Below, one piece after another: positions 23,521 through 30,805 of a stretch of DNA of 30,805 bases. Both the position numbers and the translations under genes were made by a program. The notes under the pieces are model-generated. The model did not search any database and had not been told where the DNA came from. It worked only from the letters and a program-made list of their open reading frames with translations. Positions within the stretch are counted from its first letter, which is position 1. Each line of letters starts with the position of its first letter. The DNA is from JAYRWN01 sp041917975 (GTDB lineage: Bacteria > Bacteroidota > Bacteroidia > Chitinophagales > Saprospiraceae), in NCBI GenBank assembly GCA_041917975.1, contig JAYRWN010000348.1:1-30805 (forward strand), read 5' to 3'.

Positions 23521-24783
23521 ATGGAAAGATATGGACAGGTCGTATTAATAGCTATTCCTTTTTTTCTCGTCCTGATTTTGTTTGAAAAACTTTATGGCGT
23601 GTGGAAAGGTGCTGACCGAACACCGATCCTAGACATGCTTTCCGGGGTTCAGTCGGGTTTAACCAATGCGGTAAAAGACGTACTGGGATTAAGTTTGTCT
23701 ATCATCAGTTATGACTGGATGGTCAACCATTTAGCGATCACCCATATTGAACCCGGATGGTCTGTTTACATCATAACGTTCATCGTATTGGATTTTCAAG
23801 GGTATTGGGTCCATCGCTGGGCGCACAAAATCAATTTTTTCTGGAATAAACATGCCATTCATCACAGCAGCGAGGAATTTAACCTGGCTGTTGCGCTGAG
23901 ACAATCGGTTTCCAGTTTTGTCAATTTATTTACTTTTTTCCTTTTGCCTTGTGCCCTATTGGGAATCCCGGGAATAGTGATCGCTACAGTCGCTCCGCTG
24001 CATTTATTTGCTCAATTTTGGTATCATACACGACACATTGGAAAGATGGGGGCTCTGGAGCATATTATTGTGACCCCCTCTCATCACCGTGTACATCATG
24101 CCATCAATAAAGAATACATGGATAAAAACTACAGTCAGATTTTCATCATATGGGACAAATTATTCGGAACTTTTCAATCCGAACGCGCAGATGTGCCTGC
24201 AGTGTATGGTATCACTCATCCGGCCAAAACCTGGAACCCCATTAAAATTAACTTTCAACACCTGATTATGCTAGCGCGAGACGCCTGGTTCACACGCCGT
24301 TGGTGGGACAAATTAAGGTTGTGGTGGATGCCGACCGGTTGGCGGCCAGCAGATGTGGTTGAAAGATTTCCGATTCAAAAAATTACAGATGTGTATCATT
24401 TTGAAAAATATAATTCTCAACTCTCCAGAGGATTGCAAGCATGGGTTACTACTCAGACAGTTATCATTTTATTAATGGGTGCTCACTTTTTTGGTTCAAT
24501 CGGGGCTATTGGATCACCAGGTATTTTCTGGTACGGATTTTTCATTTTTATTTCAGTGTACAGTCTCACCGAATTAATGGACGGCCATCGTTTCGCCTGG
24601 ATTTATGAGGCCTTTCGGTTAGGATTAGGTTATTATTTTCTGGTGGTTCAGAAGGATTGGTTTGGGTTGAATCTTTATTTCAACTGGAGTTCAACCCTGG
24701 TAGCGTTATATTTCATCTTTACCATGGTAGGAATTCTTTATTATAATATAATGGAGTTGAGAAAAAAGCAGGCAACAATTTAA
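23521..24783 (+). CDS. Membrane fatty-acid hydroxylase/sterol-desaturase family protein, alkylglycerol-monooxygenase-like
   Basis: A 420-residue integral membrane di-iron oxygenase. The His boxes that hold the iron pair are present: HRWAH (H98, H102), HAIHH (H111, H114, H115), WYHTRHIG and HHRVHH followed by AINKEYMDKNYSQIF. The segment IIWDKLFGTFQSE is a family hallmark. Several hydrophobic helices precede and separate the boxes, and an extra C-terminal membrane region (about 300-415) gives an overall length like animal alkylglycerol monooxygenase (TMEM195) rather than the shorter sterol desaturases. A reaction on lipid alkyl or acyl chains at the inner membrane is therefore likely; the exact substrate is not shown. 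ATG 23521 is used; a TTG codon directly before it is less likely. It is divergent from the phosphoesterase gene across 135 bases. Confidence 0.88.
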   Translation: MERYGQVVLIAIPFFLVLILFEKLYGVWKGADRTPILDMLSGVQSGLTNAVKDVLGLSLSIISYDWMVNHLAITHIEPGWSVYIITFIVLDFQGYWVHRWAHKINFFWNKHAIHHSSEEFNLAVALRQSVSSFVNLFTFFLLPCALLGIPGIVIATVAPLHLFAQFWYHTRHIGKMGALEHIIVTPSHHRVHHAINKEYMDKNYSQIFIIWDKLFGTFQSERADVPAVYGITHPAKTWNPIKINFQHLIMLARDAWFTRRWWDKLRLWWMPTGWRPADVVERFPIQKITDVYHFEKYNSQLSRGLQAWVTTQTVIILLMGAHFFGSIGAIGSPGIFWYGFFIFISVYSLTELMDGHRFAWIYEAFRLGLGYYFLVVQKDWFGLNLYFNWSSTLVALYFIFTMVGILYYNIMELRKKQATI

Positions 24784-24788
24784 ATTAT

Positions 24789-24834
24789 GTGTACACCTAT
24801 ATTGGACGAGCCAGTGAGGGATGTAGGTGTGTAC
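24789..24834 (+). other. Hairpin just downstream of the hydroxylase gene
   Basis: GTGTACACCTA (24789-24799) pairs with TAGGTGTGTAC (24824-24834) over 11 positions, two of them G-U, around a 24-base loop. It starts 6 bases after the stop codon. With no adjacent T tract it is not a classical terminator, but it may mark the mRNA 3' end. Confidence 0.4.
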
Positions 24835-24984
24835 CAACATTGAAAAATTATTTCTTTTTAAATAGTTTGTTCAGCTAACACATCTTTTGAATTTGAAGAC
24901 CAAATAAAATTAATTAAATAGGTCTATCTTATTTTTTCCAGGAATAGCCAGTATAATATTGATTAGGCACGACGATTAATTAAT

Positions 24985-24998
24985 CCGGATATATCCGG
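24985..24998 (-). other. Perfect 14-base palindrome downstream of the CLC gene
   Basis: CCGGATATATCCGG lies 8 bases past the CLC stop codon on the minus strand. It can form a 6-base-pair stem, followed by an AT-rich stretch without a clear T run. It may be a weak terminator or a protein-binding site. Confidence 0.35.
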
Positions 24999-25005
24999 TA
25001 GATGC

Positions 25006-26790
25006 TTAATTTTTATCTAATTCGCGTGCCTTATGTAAAGCGTCCCGATAAGCAGCAAAAACTTCGCTTTTATATATAAATCCCTTAAATTTCCGATGTT
25101 CCAAAACAGGTAGAACCCAGGCACCGAAGGTATCAAATTTTGCCAAAACAGATGCCATATTTTCTTCAATGTCCACGGTTGCTTCAGGCAATTGCATCAA
25201 ATCTTTCACTTTTATTTGCCCATAGTTTTCTGTGCGGAATAACCAGCGGCGAATATCAACGACTACGATAATCCCAATGAGTAGGCCATCGTGCAAGACC
25301 GGAAATTCATTGGCTTTACTGCCCGAAACTATTTTTACTAAATCCCCGAGGGATAAATCGCTACGCAAAGGTTCAGCATCATTATGCAAAAGATCTTTTA
25401 ATTGAATTTCATGGAGAGAAATGGCCTCCTGGTGAGCGATATCCAAGTCTTGAAATTTATTTGCTTGCAGATAAATGGGCTTACGGTTAAAACGCAATTT
25501 AGTGAAATATGCGATGGCTACTACCAGCATGAGCGGAATGAATAAAGTGTACCCTCCTGACATTTCGGCAATAATGAATATGGCAGTCAATGGTGCATGC
25601 ATGACTCCTGCCAATAGGCCACTCATACCAAACAAAATATAGTTGGTTGGGCTCAGGGTTGCCCCGGGTATTAACCAGATGCACATATGGTAAAACCAAT
25701 ACCCTAAAAACGCCCCGGTGATAAACGATGGTGCAAAGGTTCCCCCATCGCCACCGCTGGCAATGGTCAGGTTAGCAGCAAGGGGTTTGCCCATGATAAG
25801 AACTAAGAAGAACAAACTTACGGCCCATGGCTGGTCCGTGAGAGACTGGAACAAGAATGAGTTCCCCATCAAATTCTGAAATTGAAAATAAAGTAGTGCC
25901 CTTACTGAGATATATCCTTCACCATAAAAAACCGGTACCAAAAAAATTAATAAACCTAACATGAGTCCACCCATCAAAGCCCGCACATACCATTTTTGCC
26001 AATAAGCCAATAGTTTTTGCACCCATAATCCCACTCGGGTATAATATAAACTGGTTAGTCCACTTAATATCCCTAGCATTACCACATAGGGTATTTCCCG
26101 GGGATGAAAGATAGTGACCTGATCAATATGAAATAATACTTCCGAACCCATGAAAATTTGGGAAAAAATACTTCCCGTCGCAGCCGAAATCAATACTGGA
26201 ATAAATATTTCGGTAGAAAAATGTGGTATTATGACTTCTAACGCAAACAGAATGCCTCCAATTGGGGCGTTAAAGATGGCGGAAACTCCCGCTGCGGTCC
26301 CACACCCTATAAATAGTGTGCGGTATTTATGACCCAGCCTGAAAAACCTGGCGATATTCGCCCCAATAGCCGAACCGGTAACCACAATGGGTGATTCAAG
26401 TCCGGCACTACCACCGAACCCCATAGTCAATCCGGCCGTGATCATGCGAGAGTAGGTAAGTGTAGTTGGAATATGGGCTGAATCCCGGGCTATTGAATAT
26501 ACCACATTACCAATACCGGTAAAAGCACTGACTCTCGGAAAGATATAATGTTTAAGAGCACTCACTATCAGTATACCCAGAATAGGTATAAAAAGAAACA
26601 ACATTTTTTTAGCCAGGGTAGCCGTATAGGCTTCCACAGTGTGGATGATGGATTTCAATAAGACTGCTGCTAAACCCCCTGCCAGACCAACTAATACGGC
26701 TAGTAAAATCACAAAAGTGTAGTCACTGAGGTAATCGCGACGCCACTTCAAAATCTTTACATAAAATCTATCCAGAATACCCAAGGTCAA
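25006..26790 (-). CDS. CLC-family chloride channel/transporter with C-terminal CBS pair
   Basis: A 594-residue integral inner-membrane protein. Residues about 25-440 are a CLC domain: GFGGSAGLESPIVVTGSAIG with the external gating Glu at E122, IFNAPIGGILFALEV (residues 162-176), and GGDGGTFAPSFITGAFLGY near 346-364, the chloride-site region. Residues about 455-590 carry two CBS motifs (for example NEFPVLHDGLLIGIIVVVDI and GAWVLPVLEHRKFKGFIY), which in relatives bind adenine nucleotides and tune gating. At the inner proton-glutamate position this protein has V176 after E175, as in vertebrate CLC channels, so channel-like behaviour is possible; many bacterial CLCs share this. It begins 9 bases after the stop of the OmpA-like gene and is probably co-transcribed with it. 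Confidence 0.92.
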   Translation of the reverse strand: MTLGILDRFYVKILKWRRDYLSDYTFVILLAVLVGLAGGLAAVLLKSIIHTVEAYTATLAKKMLFLFIPILGILIVSALKHYIFPRVSAFTGIGNVVYSIARDSAHIPTTLTYSRMITAGLTMGFGGSAGLESPIVVTGSAIGANIARFFRLGHKYRTLFIGCGTAAGVSAIFNAPIGGILFALEVIIPHFSTEIFIPVLISAATGSIFSQIFMGSEVLFHIDQVTIFHPREIPYVVMLGILSGLTSLYYTRVGLWVQKLLAYWQKWYVRALMGGLMLGLLIFLVPVFYGEGYISVRALLYFQFQNLMGNSFLFQSLTDQPWAVSLFFLVLIMGKPLAANLTIASGGDGGTFAPSFITGAFLGYWFYHMCIWLIPGATLSPTNYILFGMSGLLAGVMHAPLTAIFIIAEMSGGYTLFIPLMLVVAIAYFTKLRFNRKPIYLQANKFQDLDIAHQEAISLHEIQLKDLLHNDAEPLRSDLSLGDLVKIVSGSKANEFPVLHDGLLIGIIVVVDIRRWLFRTENYGQIKVKDLMQLPEATVDIEENMASVLAKFDTFGAWVLPVLEHRKFKGFIYKSEVFAAYRDALHKARELDKN

Positions 26791-26799
26791 AAGAAAGTA

Positions 26800-27231
26800 T
26801 TATGCCGGTTTGGGCCACAAGATAACATCTACCCTTCGGTTTTTTTGTCGGCCGGACCAGCTATTATTATCAAATTCAGGATTAAATAATCCGTGATCTT
26901 TGATAAAAATTATGTTTTCAGGTATAGGTTTCTCGATGAGTATTCTCCTGACGCTTTCGCTGCGCATCTGGCTCAACCAATTGTTGTATTCCACACCGCC
27001 GATATTATCGGTATGACTATGAATATGGATTTCATAGTTTTCCAATATCACCCCATCAATAAATTTATACAACTCCCCAGCATGTTCTGGAGCTATTAAA
27101 TAGCTGCCACCACCAAAAAAAATACTTTTTATGAGATAAGGTTTATCAGCGTGTGGATTGGACTCTTGACCTACCACACGAGTAGTAAGTGCAATTAAAA
27201 ACCATAATGAATATCTGCTGACTGTTATCAT
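26800..27231 (-). CDS. Small OmpA-C-like domain protein, secreted
   Basis: A 143-residue exported protein made almost entirely of one OmpA-like peptidoglycan-binding domain. The ATG at 27231 gives the signal peptide MITVSRYSLWFLIALTTRVV, with cleavage near GQES; an ATG at 27255 would add eight residues. The domain shows SIFFGGGSYLI (strand 1), ILENYEIHIHSHTDNIGG, YNNWLSQMRSESVRRILIE and GRQKNRRVDVILW, the usual order of the OmpA fold with its terminal NRRV motif. Domains of this kind bind diaminopimelate-type peptidoglycan in the periplasm. There is no barrel or lipobox, so it would be a free periplasmic protein. It lies immediately upstream of the CLC gene on the same strand; the reason for that pairing is unknown. 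Confidence 0.82.
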   Translation of the reverse strand: MITVSRYSLWFLIALTTRVVGQESNPHADKPYLIKSIFFGGGSYLIAPEHAGELYKFIDGVILENYEIHIHSHTDNIGGVEYNNWLSQMRSESVRRILIEKPIPENIIFIKDHGLFNPEFDNNSWSGRQKNRRVDVILWPKPA

Positions 27232-27342
27232 GGATGGTAAAACCCGCCAACGCACAGGTATGATGTAAGATAGTCAAAGCGAATGAAAAATGTTCGGCCT
27301 TAATATTTAATTAACATGTAAATAATTCATCCCTCCGTTCCT

Positions 27343-29514
27343 TCACAATTTAAAGGTTACGCTAAAACTTACGCTACGACCATCAGAAGGCCAGATGCCT
27401 GGACCAGGATAAAAAGCTGGCCTTTTGGTAAAGTAATCCTTATCTAAAAAATTATTAATACTTAGCCTGAACATCAAGTAGGATTTCATGGACCATGTGC
27501 CGTTTAAATCCCATAAACTATATGCCGGGACCAGGCCCAGTGCTCCATCGCGGGATGGCATTACCGTATTCATAGGGTCAGCAAAAGATTTGGCGGTATA
27601 GCTATGTAATAAAGACCAACTAAATCTATTAAATCTTATATTCAGCCCGGTTCGGTTAATAACATGTGGTACACTCTCCACCTCGTTTCCATTAAGAGAC
27701 TGATTTTCCGTACCCACCTTAACCTCAGCATGGTGATAACGGCCAATCTGCCAGGCTCCGGCATTAAATATACTGATGGTAGTCTTGCCCCATGGCTTTT
27801 GATATTCAGCATAAGCTTCTAAGCCCTGAGTATATGCATCGCCAATGTTAGTAATATAATTATACAAGACCTGGTCCTCAATCATGGCCAAAACGCCTAG
27901 GCGTCGCTTGTAGTTAATTCTAAAGACGCTCACATCCCATCGCCAATGTTCCATACTTCCCCGATAACCCAACTCTAATATTGCACCGCGAGCATCTTGT
28001 AAACCAGGATCAGTCCGGTCATAAATCGAACCTGGCACAACGTCTTTTAGCACAACCGGGCGGTAAGCCTGGGACCAACCGCCATACATATTTTGCAAAG
28101 GATTAATGGCATATTGGAAATTAAAACCAAGCAGGGGAAAACGATGCTTAATGTGCTGAGGAATTTTTTCATCAGGATAATAAATCAGCTTGCCACTAAG
28201 ATCAGAATGTCCATTTTCAAATCTGATTCCCTGACCTACTCTCCATTTTGGCGTGATTACCAAAGTATTTTCAGCCATTAAGGCAATATTTTGCGTCCGA
28301 AAATGAATATCACGTCCCCACCCTCCCAGAATGTTTAGATCATAATCAATACCGGTACTTCCCTGGCCCTGTTGCCTACGATGGAGATCATTATGAGTAT
28401 ACTGTGCGCCTACCACAAAAGTAGAGAGATTCCGGCCTAAACGGTAGTCGTGAAGATAACGAACTTCACTGTACCAACTGTTGAATCGGTCAATGTCAAC
28501 TTGTCGTGGAGCGAAATGTCCGGTTGCCGCAATTATGTCATCCTTTACGGTGGCTGGTTTGATAAACATAACGCTATTACGAGAACCTTGTACAGAAGAG
28601 AGAGACCAACTAATGCGATGCGATTCATGTGGTGACCAGAGCAAAGACACAGAGGGAATAAAGATGTTCGGTTGATAATAATTTCTTTTACGCGTGGCAC
28701 TGCGGGGATTAGCCATAAACATACTATCCGTCAATGGACCTGGCAGTTGATACACATAGTTGGACCGGGCCAATTCCAGGGTAAGACTAAAATTACCGGA
28801 GGGTTGATATCGTAGCAAAGCATATTGAGCATCATATTTGGTGGAACTGCTTTCCCGGTACCCTGATGATACGCGACGGTTATAAAAGATCTGATAGGCC
28901 CATGGGCCTGAACCACCGCTTATTTCTGCATAATTGCTTAATAGTCCATATGATCCAATCGTATTAGTTGTGATAAAACGGATTGGTACAGTCGTATCCG
29001 GAGCAGAAAGTACATAATTAATTAAACCACCAAATTGTGCACCATATTGCAGAGAGCCTGTGCCCCTGATCAGTTCTATACTTTGCACCGCTTCCATAGG
29101 TACCTTAAAATGACTGGCTGGATATCCATACATATCCGAATTGGTGATGATACCATTTAGACGGTTATTATATTCCCAACCACGATGAGCATCCAAACCT
29201 CGGGTGGCAATGTTCATTTGGTTTCCAGTACCATCCATATCATAAACGAATAAACCGGGGATGCGACTTAGAATTTGACGTGGTGTACTTTCGGCCAAAT
29301 TGGCATCAAGTTGTTGCAAACGAATAACTTCATTTTTTTTACCAGCCCAAATATAAAGGCCTTGAATGGGAGCCAATCGCCCCATGGTGGGGCGCGACTC
29401 TGATACTACGATCTCATCCAAATTTTTAATCCTAATTGAATCAAGGTGTTGTGCACTTAATTGAAATCCGGTTAAGGATAAAAAAAGCCAGATACCGGTT
29501 AGAAACCATTTCAT
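27343..29514 (-). CDS. TonB-dependent outer-membrane receptor, FecA-like
   Basis: A 723-residue outer-membrane active transporter, driven by TonB. The signal peptide is MKWFLTGIWLFLSLTGFQLS followed by AQ. A TonB-box-like stretch (LDEIVVSESR) precedes the plug domain (about 70-180), with PRQILSRIPGLFVYDMDGTG, IATRGLDAHRGWEYN, SDMYGYPASHFKVPMEAVQS, and IRGTGSLQYGAQFGGLINYV. These last motifs closely resemble FecA, the ferric dicitrate receptor. The rest is a 22-strand barrel ending in FSVTFKL. There is no N-terminal signalling domain and no CarboxypepD-like domain, unlike regulatory FecA and SusC proteins. No SusD partner or inner-membrane iron permease is nearby. Ferric citrate or another siderophore is the likely ligand. 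Confidence 0.9.
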   Translation of the reverse strand: MKWFLTGIWLFLSLTGFQLSAQHLDSIRIKNLDEIVVSESRPTMGRLAPIQGLYIWAGKKNEVIRLQQLDANLAESTPRQILSRIPGLFVYDMDGTGNQMNIATRGLDAHRGWEYNNRLNGIITNSDMYGYPASHFKVPMEAVQSIELIRGTGSLQYGAQFGGLINYVLSAPDTTVPIRFITTNTIGSYGLLSNYAEISGGSGPWAYQIFYNRRVSSGYRESSSTKYDAQYALLRYQPSGNFSLTLELARSNYVYQLPGPLTDSMFMANPRSATRKRNYYQPNIFIPSVSLLWSPHESHRISWSLSSVQGSRNSVMFIKPATVKDDIIAATGHFAPRQVDIDRFNSWYSEVRYLHDYRLGRNLSTFVVGAQYTHNDLHRRQQGQGSTGIDYDLNILGGWGRDIHFRTQNIALMAENTLVITPKWRVGQGIRFENGHSDLSGKLIYYPDEKIPQHIKHRFPLLGFNFQYAINPLQNMYGGWSQAYRPVVLKDVVPGSIYDRTDPGLQDARGAILELGYRGSMEHWRWDVSVFRINYKRRLGVLAMIEDQVLYNYITNIGDAYTQGLEAYAEYQKPWGKTTISIFNAGAWQIGRYHHAEVKVGTENQSLNGNEVESVPHVINRTGLNIRFNRFSWSLLHSYTAKSFADPMNTVMPSRDGALGLVPAYSLWDLNGTWSMKSYLMFRLSINNFLDKDYFTKRPAFYPGPGIWPSDGRSVSFSVTFKL

Positions 29515-29538
29515 AATTTACACCCTTTAGTGTTAGCA

Positions 29539-29546
29539 CAAATATA
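29539..29546 (-). promoter_or_regulatory. -7 promoter box of the FecA-like gene
   Basis: TATATTTG on the minus strand matches the Bacteroidota TAnnTTTG box exactly and lies 24 bases before the start codon. A clear -33 TTTG is not seen at 19-21 bases, so the promoter may need an activator. No Fur-like box was identified with confidence. Confidence 0.5.
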
Positions 29547-29807
29547 TTTTGGATGTGACTATTTGCTCCTGTAAAATTGTTAGAAATTGCTTATAATTAA
29601 CGATTTTCAAATAATGTATCAGGTGATATGTAAACTCTAAAAATGTTAATAAAACAAGCTGGATAGTAATTTGAAATATCGTTTTTTTTAGAAAACAATC
29701 CACTAAGAATTTATGTAAAAAATTTTTATCCACAAGCTTCACTTTGTCCAGAGATTATCGATTGATTTCTTCACCGGGATGCATTGAAATAAAAATGAGA
29801 CCATTAA
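29547..29807. other. AT-rich intergenic stretch with no supported gene
   Basis: Together with its flanks this is a 431-base gap between the FecA-like and cytochrome c genes. It is strongly AT-rich. A 69-codon open frame on the minus strand overlaps the receptor promoter and has no recognisable domain, so it is not called. Only the promoter at one end and the terminator at the other are supported. Confidence 0.5.
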
Positions 29808-29809
29808 AT

Positions 29810-29840
29810 AAAAAGGGTTAAAATTATCACACTTTAACCC
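29810..29840 (-). terminator. Intrinsic terminator of the cytochrome c gene
   Basis: On the minus strand GGGTTAAA/TTTAACCC (29840-29833 with 29822-29815) forms an 8-base-pair stem with a 10-base loop, followed directly by TTTTT. It lies about 105 bases past the cytochrome stop. Confidence 0.7.
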
Positions 29841-29945
29841 CTACAGAATCAACAAAAGGATGTTCACACCATTTTCATGTCCCTCAAATCTTCATTATTA
29901 TTGACTGAAATTAAAGGAATTTAAGCTAAGCTACGTTTTTTTTAA

Positions 29946-30374
29946 TTAGCGTGACTGAATACTCATCAAATATGCAATTAACTCTCCCAGCTTCCCTGTT
30001 ATCTCATCTTCACTCATTTTGTTTTCAGAGAACACCTTACCCCATGTAGGCATTTCTCGAGCTCCGTGCGCAGATACCCATTGTCTTCCATCAATAAATC
30101 TGGCCACATCCTGAACCGGAAATTCAGTTGCCCCGCGTCTTTCCATAATGCGAGTCAAGTCAGGAGGTGGTATGGATAGGCTATCCGCTAGTGGTCCATC
30201 TCCATGGACACCATGACAAGTTACACAATACTGGTCAAATAATAGTTTTCCAGCTTTCGCTTGGGCTTCTCTGGAATTTGATGGAGGGCCAGAATTGCAG
30301 GCAGTGGTTAAAATAAAAGAGAACAAGGCTACAATCATGGCGTAAAGTCCGGTGTAGAATTTTAGCTTTTTCAT
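29946..30374 (-). CDS. Small monohaem cytochrome c lipoprotein
   Basis: A 142-residue electron carrier. The N terminus MKKLKFYTGLYAMIVALFSF leads to a lipobox ending TTAC, so the mature protein is lipid-anchored at C26. The haem is bound covalently by C50-V-T-C53-H54 (QYCVTCHGVHGDG), with the likely distal ligand M108 in HGAREMPTWGKVF. A PPPDLTRI segment and a C-terminal helix (ELIAYLMSIQSR) complete a class I cytochrome c fold. It is divergent from a gene for the [2Fe-2S] subunit of an isoquinoline 1-oxidoreductase-type enzyme, about 240 bases away. Such enzymes pass electrons to c-type cytochromes, so a functional link is plausible. A terminator follows the gene. Confidence 0.92.
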   Translation of the reverse strand: MKKLKFYTGLYAMIVALFSFILTTACNSGPPSNSREAQAKAGKLLFDQYCVTCHGVHGDGPLADSLSIPPPDLTRIMERRGATEFPVQDVARFIDGRQWVSAHGAREMPTWGKVFSENKMSEDEITGKLGELIAYLMSIQSR

Positions 30375-30404
30375 AATTTCACAACTTTAATTTTGTTGAT
30401 AGGA

Positions 30405-30412
30405 TAAAAATA
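30405..30412 (-). promoter_or_regulatory. Candidate -7 box of the cytochrome c gene
   Basis: TATTTTTA on the minus strand, one base off TAnnTTTG, lies 30 bases before the start codon. No clear -33 box accompanies it. Confidence 0.3.
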
Positions 30413-30563
30413 CACCTACCTGCCTGGTAAACCACTGATCTACATCAATGAAACCAGTTTCATAAAATGATCTTTATCTAAGTTTCGGCAAGCTTTTTAT
30501 TGGCTAGATCGCCATAAAACAAATAAGTGATAAAGGTCAACGACAAGAAACTAAAAAAATAGG

Positions 30564-30571
30564 TATATTTA
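30564..30571 (+). promoter_or_regulatory. Candidate -7 box of the molybdenum hydroxylase gene
   Basis: TATATTTA lies 45 bases before the start codon at 30617, the same variant seen ahead of other genes in the window. The -33 element is not clear. Confidence 0.3.
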
Positions 30572-30616
30572 TCAATCAACTTTCCAGATTAATAATTACA
30601 AAAAGCAGTTGGAAAA

Positions 30617-30805
30617 ATGGCTATCCTTAATTTATCAGTCAATGGTTATTCCTACGAGGTAGACGTAGATGAAACCATGCCTTTGTTATGGGTTCTACGG
30701 GATTATTTGGGTTTAAATGGTACCAAATACGGCTGCGGAATTATGCAATGCGGCTCCTGTACAGTCCATGCTGATGGTGAACCGATATTCTCGTGTAGTA
30801 CGCCA
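30617..30805 (+). CDS. [2Fe-2S] subunit of a xanthine-oxidase-type molybdenum hydroxylase (IorA-like), cut by the window end
   Basis: The first 63 codons of the small iron-sulfur subunit of a molybdenum hydroxylase such as isoquinoline 1-oxidoreductase or aldehyde dehydrogenase; my own translation from ATG 30617 stays open to the window edge. The plant-type ferredoxin cluster ligands are all present with canonical spacing: C40, C45, C48 and C60 in TKYGCGIMQCGSCTV and FSC. The preceding segment ETMPLLWVLRDYLGLNGTK is characteristic of IorA-like proteins. The missing part should hold the second [2Fe-2S] domain, and the large Mo-binding subunit usually follows directly. It transfers electrons from the Mo site to an acceptor, possibly the divergently encoded cytochrome c. 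A short signal peptide is absent, as usual for this subunit. Confidence 0.9.
   Translation, partial: MAILNLSVNGYSYEVDVDETMPLLWVLRDYLGLNGTKYGCGIMQCGSCTVHADGEPIFSCSTP

Noticed and set aside
29533..29742. A 69-codon open frame on the minus strand between the FecA-like and cytochrome c genes
   Set aside because: Very AT-rich, no recognisable domain or signal peptide, and it runs through the -7 box of the FecA-like gene.
1..30805. Mobile elements, CRISPR arrays, phage or defence genes
   Set aside because: No transposase, integrase, regularly spaced repeats or known defence domains were seen; all large genes fit ordinary metabolic, envelope or transport families.

Overview
The window reads as a piece of chromosome from a Bacteroidota bacterium. 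Supporting signs are secreted proteins whose signal peptides end in SAQ, NAQ, LAQ or SQ, a FecA-like TonB receptor, GH92 and GH144-type glycan hydrolases, a seven-helix membrane-anchored AraC regulator, a start-site context without clear Shine-Dalgarno sequences, and -7 promoter boxes of the TAnnTTTG kind. It looks like ordinary housekeeping and accessory chromosome. I see no insertion sequence, integrase, phage gene, CRISPR array or rRNA.

Layout. Positions 1-3371 (+): the 3' part of a secreted GH144-like beta-1,2-glucanase with an Ig-like domain, then a SAM methyltransferase, a DinB-family protein and a DUF1801 protein. Positions 3372-3687 are non-coding with several nested inverted repeats. 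Positions 3688-5991 (+): a secreted GH92 alpha-mannosidase. Positions 6006-6388 (-): a frameshifted remnant of a small four-helix membrane protein. Positions 6446-8003 (-): fdhD and a DsbA-family thiol oxidoreductase. Positions 8132-8204 (-): tRNA-Lys(UUU) with a clear promoter and terminator.

Positions 8349-12464 (+): an operon for activated heptose, made of a GT4 glycosyltransferase, hddA, gmhA and an hddC-gmhB fusion. Together these can turn sedoheptulose 7-phosphate into GDP-D-glycero-alpha-D-manno-heptose, with the glycosyltransferase as a candidate user of the product. Positions 12677-19446 (-): a predicted outer-membrane protein, an S33-type alpha/beta hydrolase lipoprotein, a membrane AraC regulator, a DPP IV-type peptidase and a UMF1-type MFS transporter. 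Three of these fit periplasmic peptide use.

Positions 19583-21509 (+): rimK (ATP-grasp glutamate ligase) next to an AstE/AspA-type zinc hydrolase, a possible add/remove pair for amide-linked modifications. Positions 21598-23385 (-): a secreted metallophosphoesterase with a C-terminal CBM9-like domain. Divergent from it, 23521-24783 (+): an alkylglycerol-monooxygenase-like membrane hydroxylase. Positions 25006-27231 (-): an OmpA-like domain protein followed by a CLC chloride protein with CBS domains. Positions 27343-29514 (-): the FecA-like receptor. Positions 29946-30374 (-): a cytochrome c lipoprotein. Divergent from it and cut by the window edge, 30617-30805 (+): the [2Fe-2S] subunit of an isoquinoline 1-oxidoreductase-type molybdenum hydroxylase.

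Nothing here is plainly a new defence or mobile system. The points most worth a second look are the three-gene GDP-heptose pathway with its fusion enzyme lacking two usual zinc ligands, the RimK/zinc-hydrolase pair, the decayed membrane gene at 6006-6388, and the structured gap at 3415-3588.
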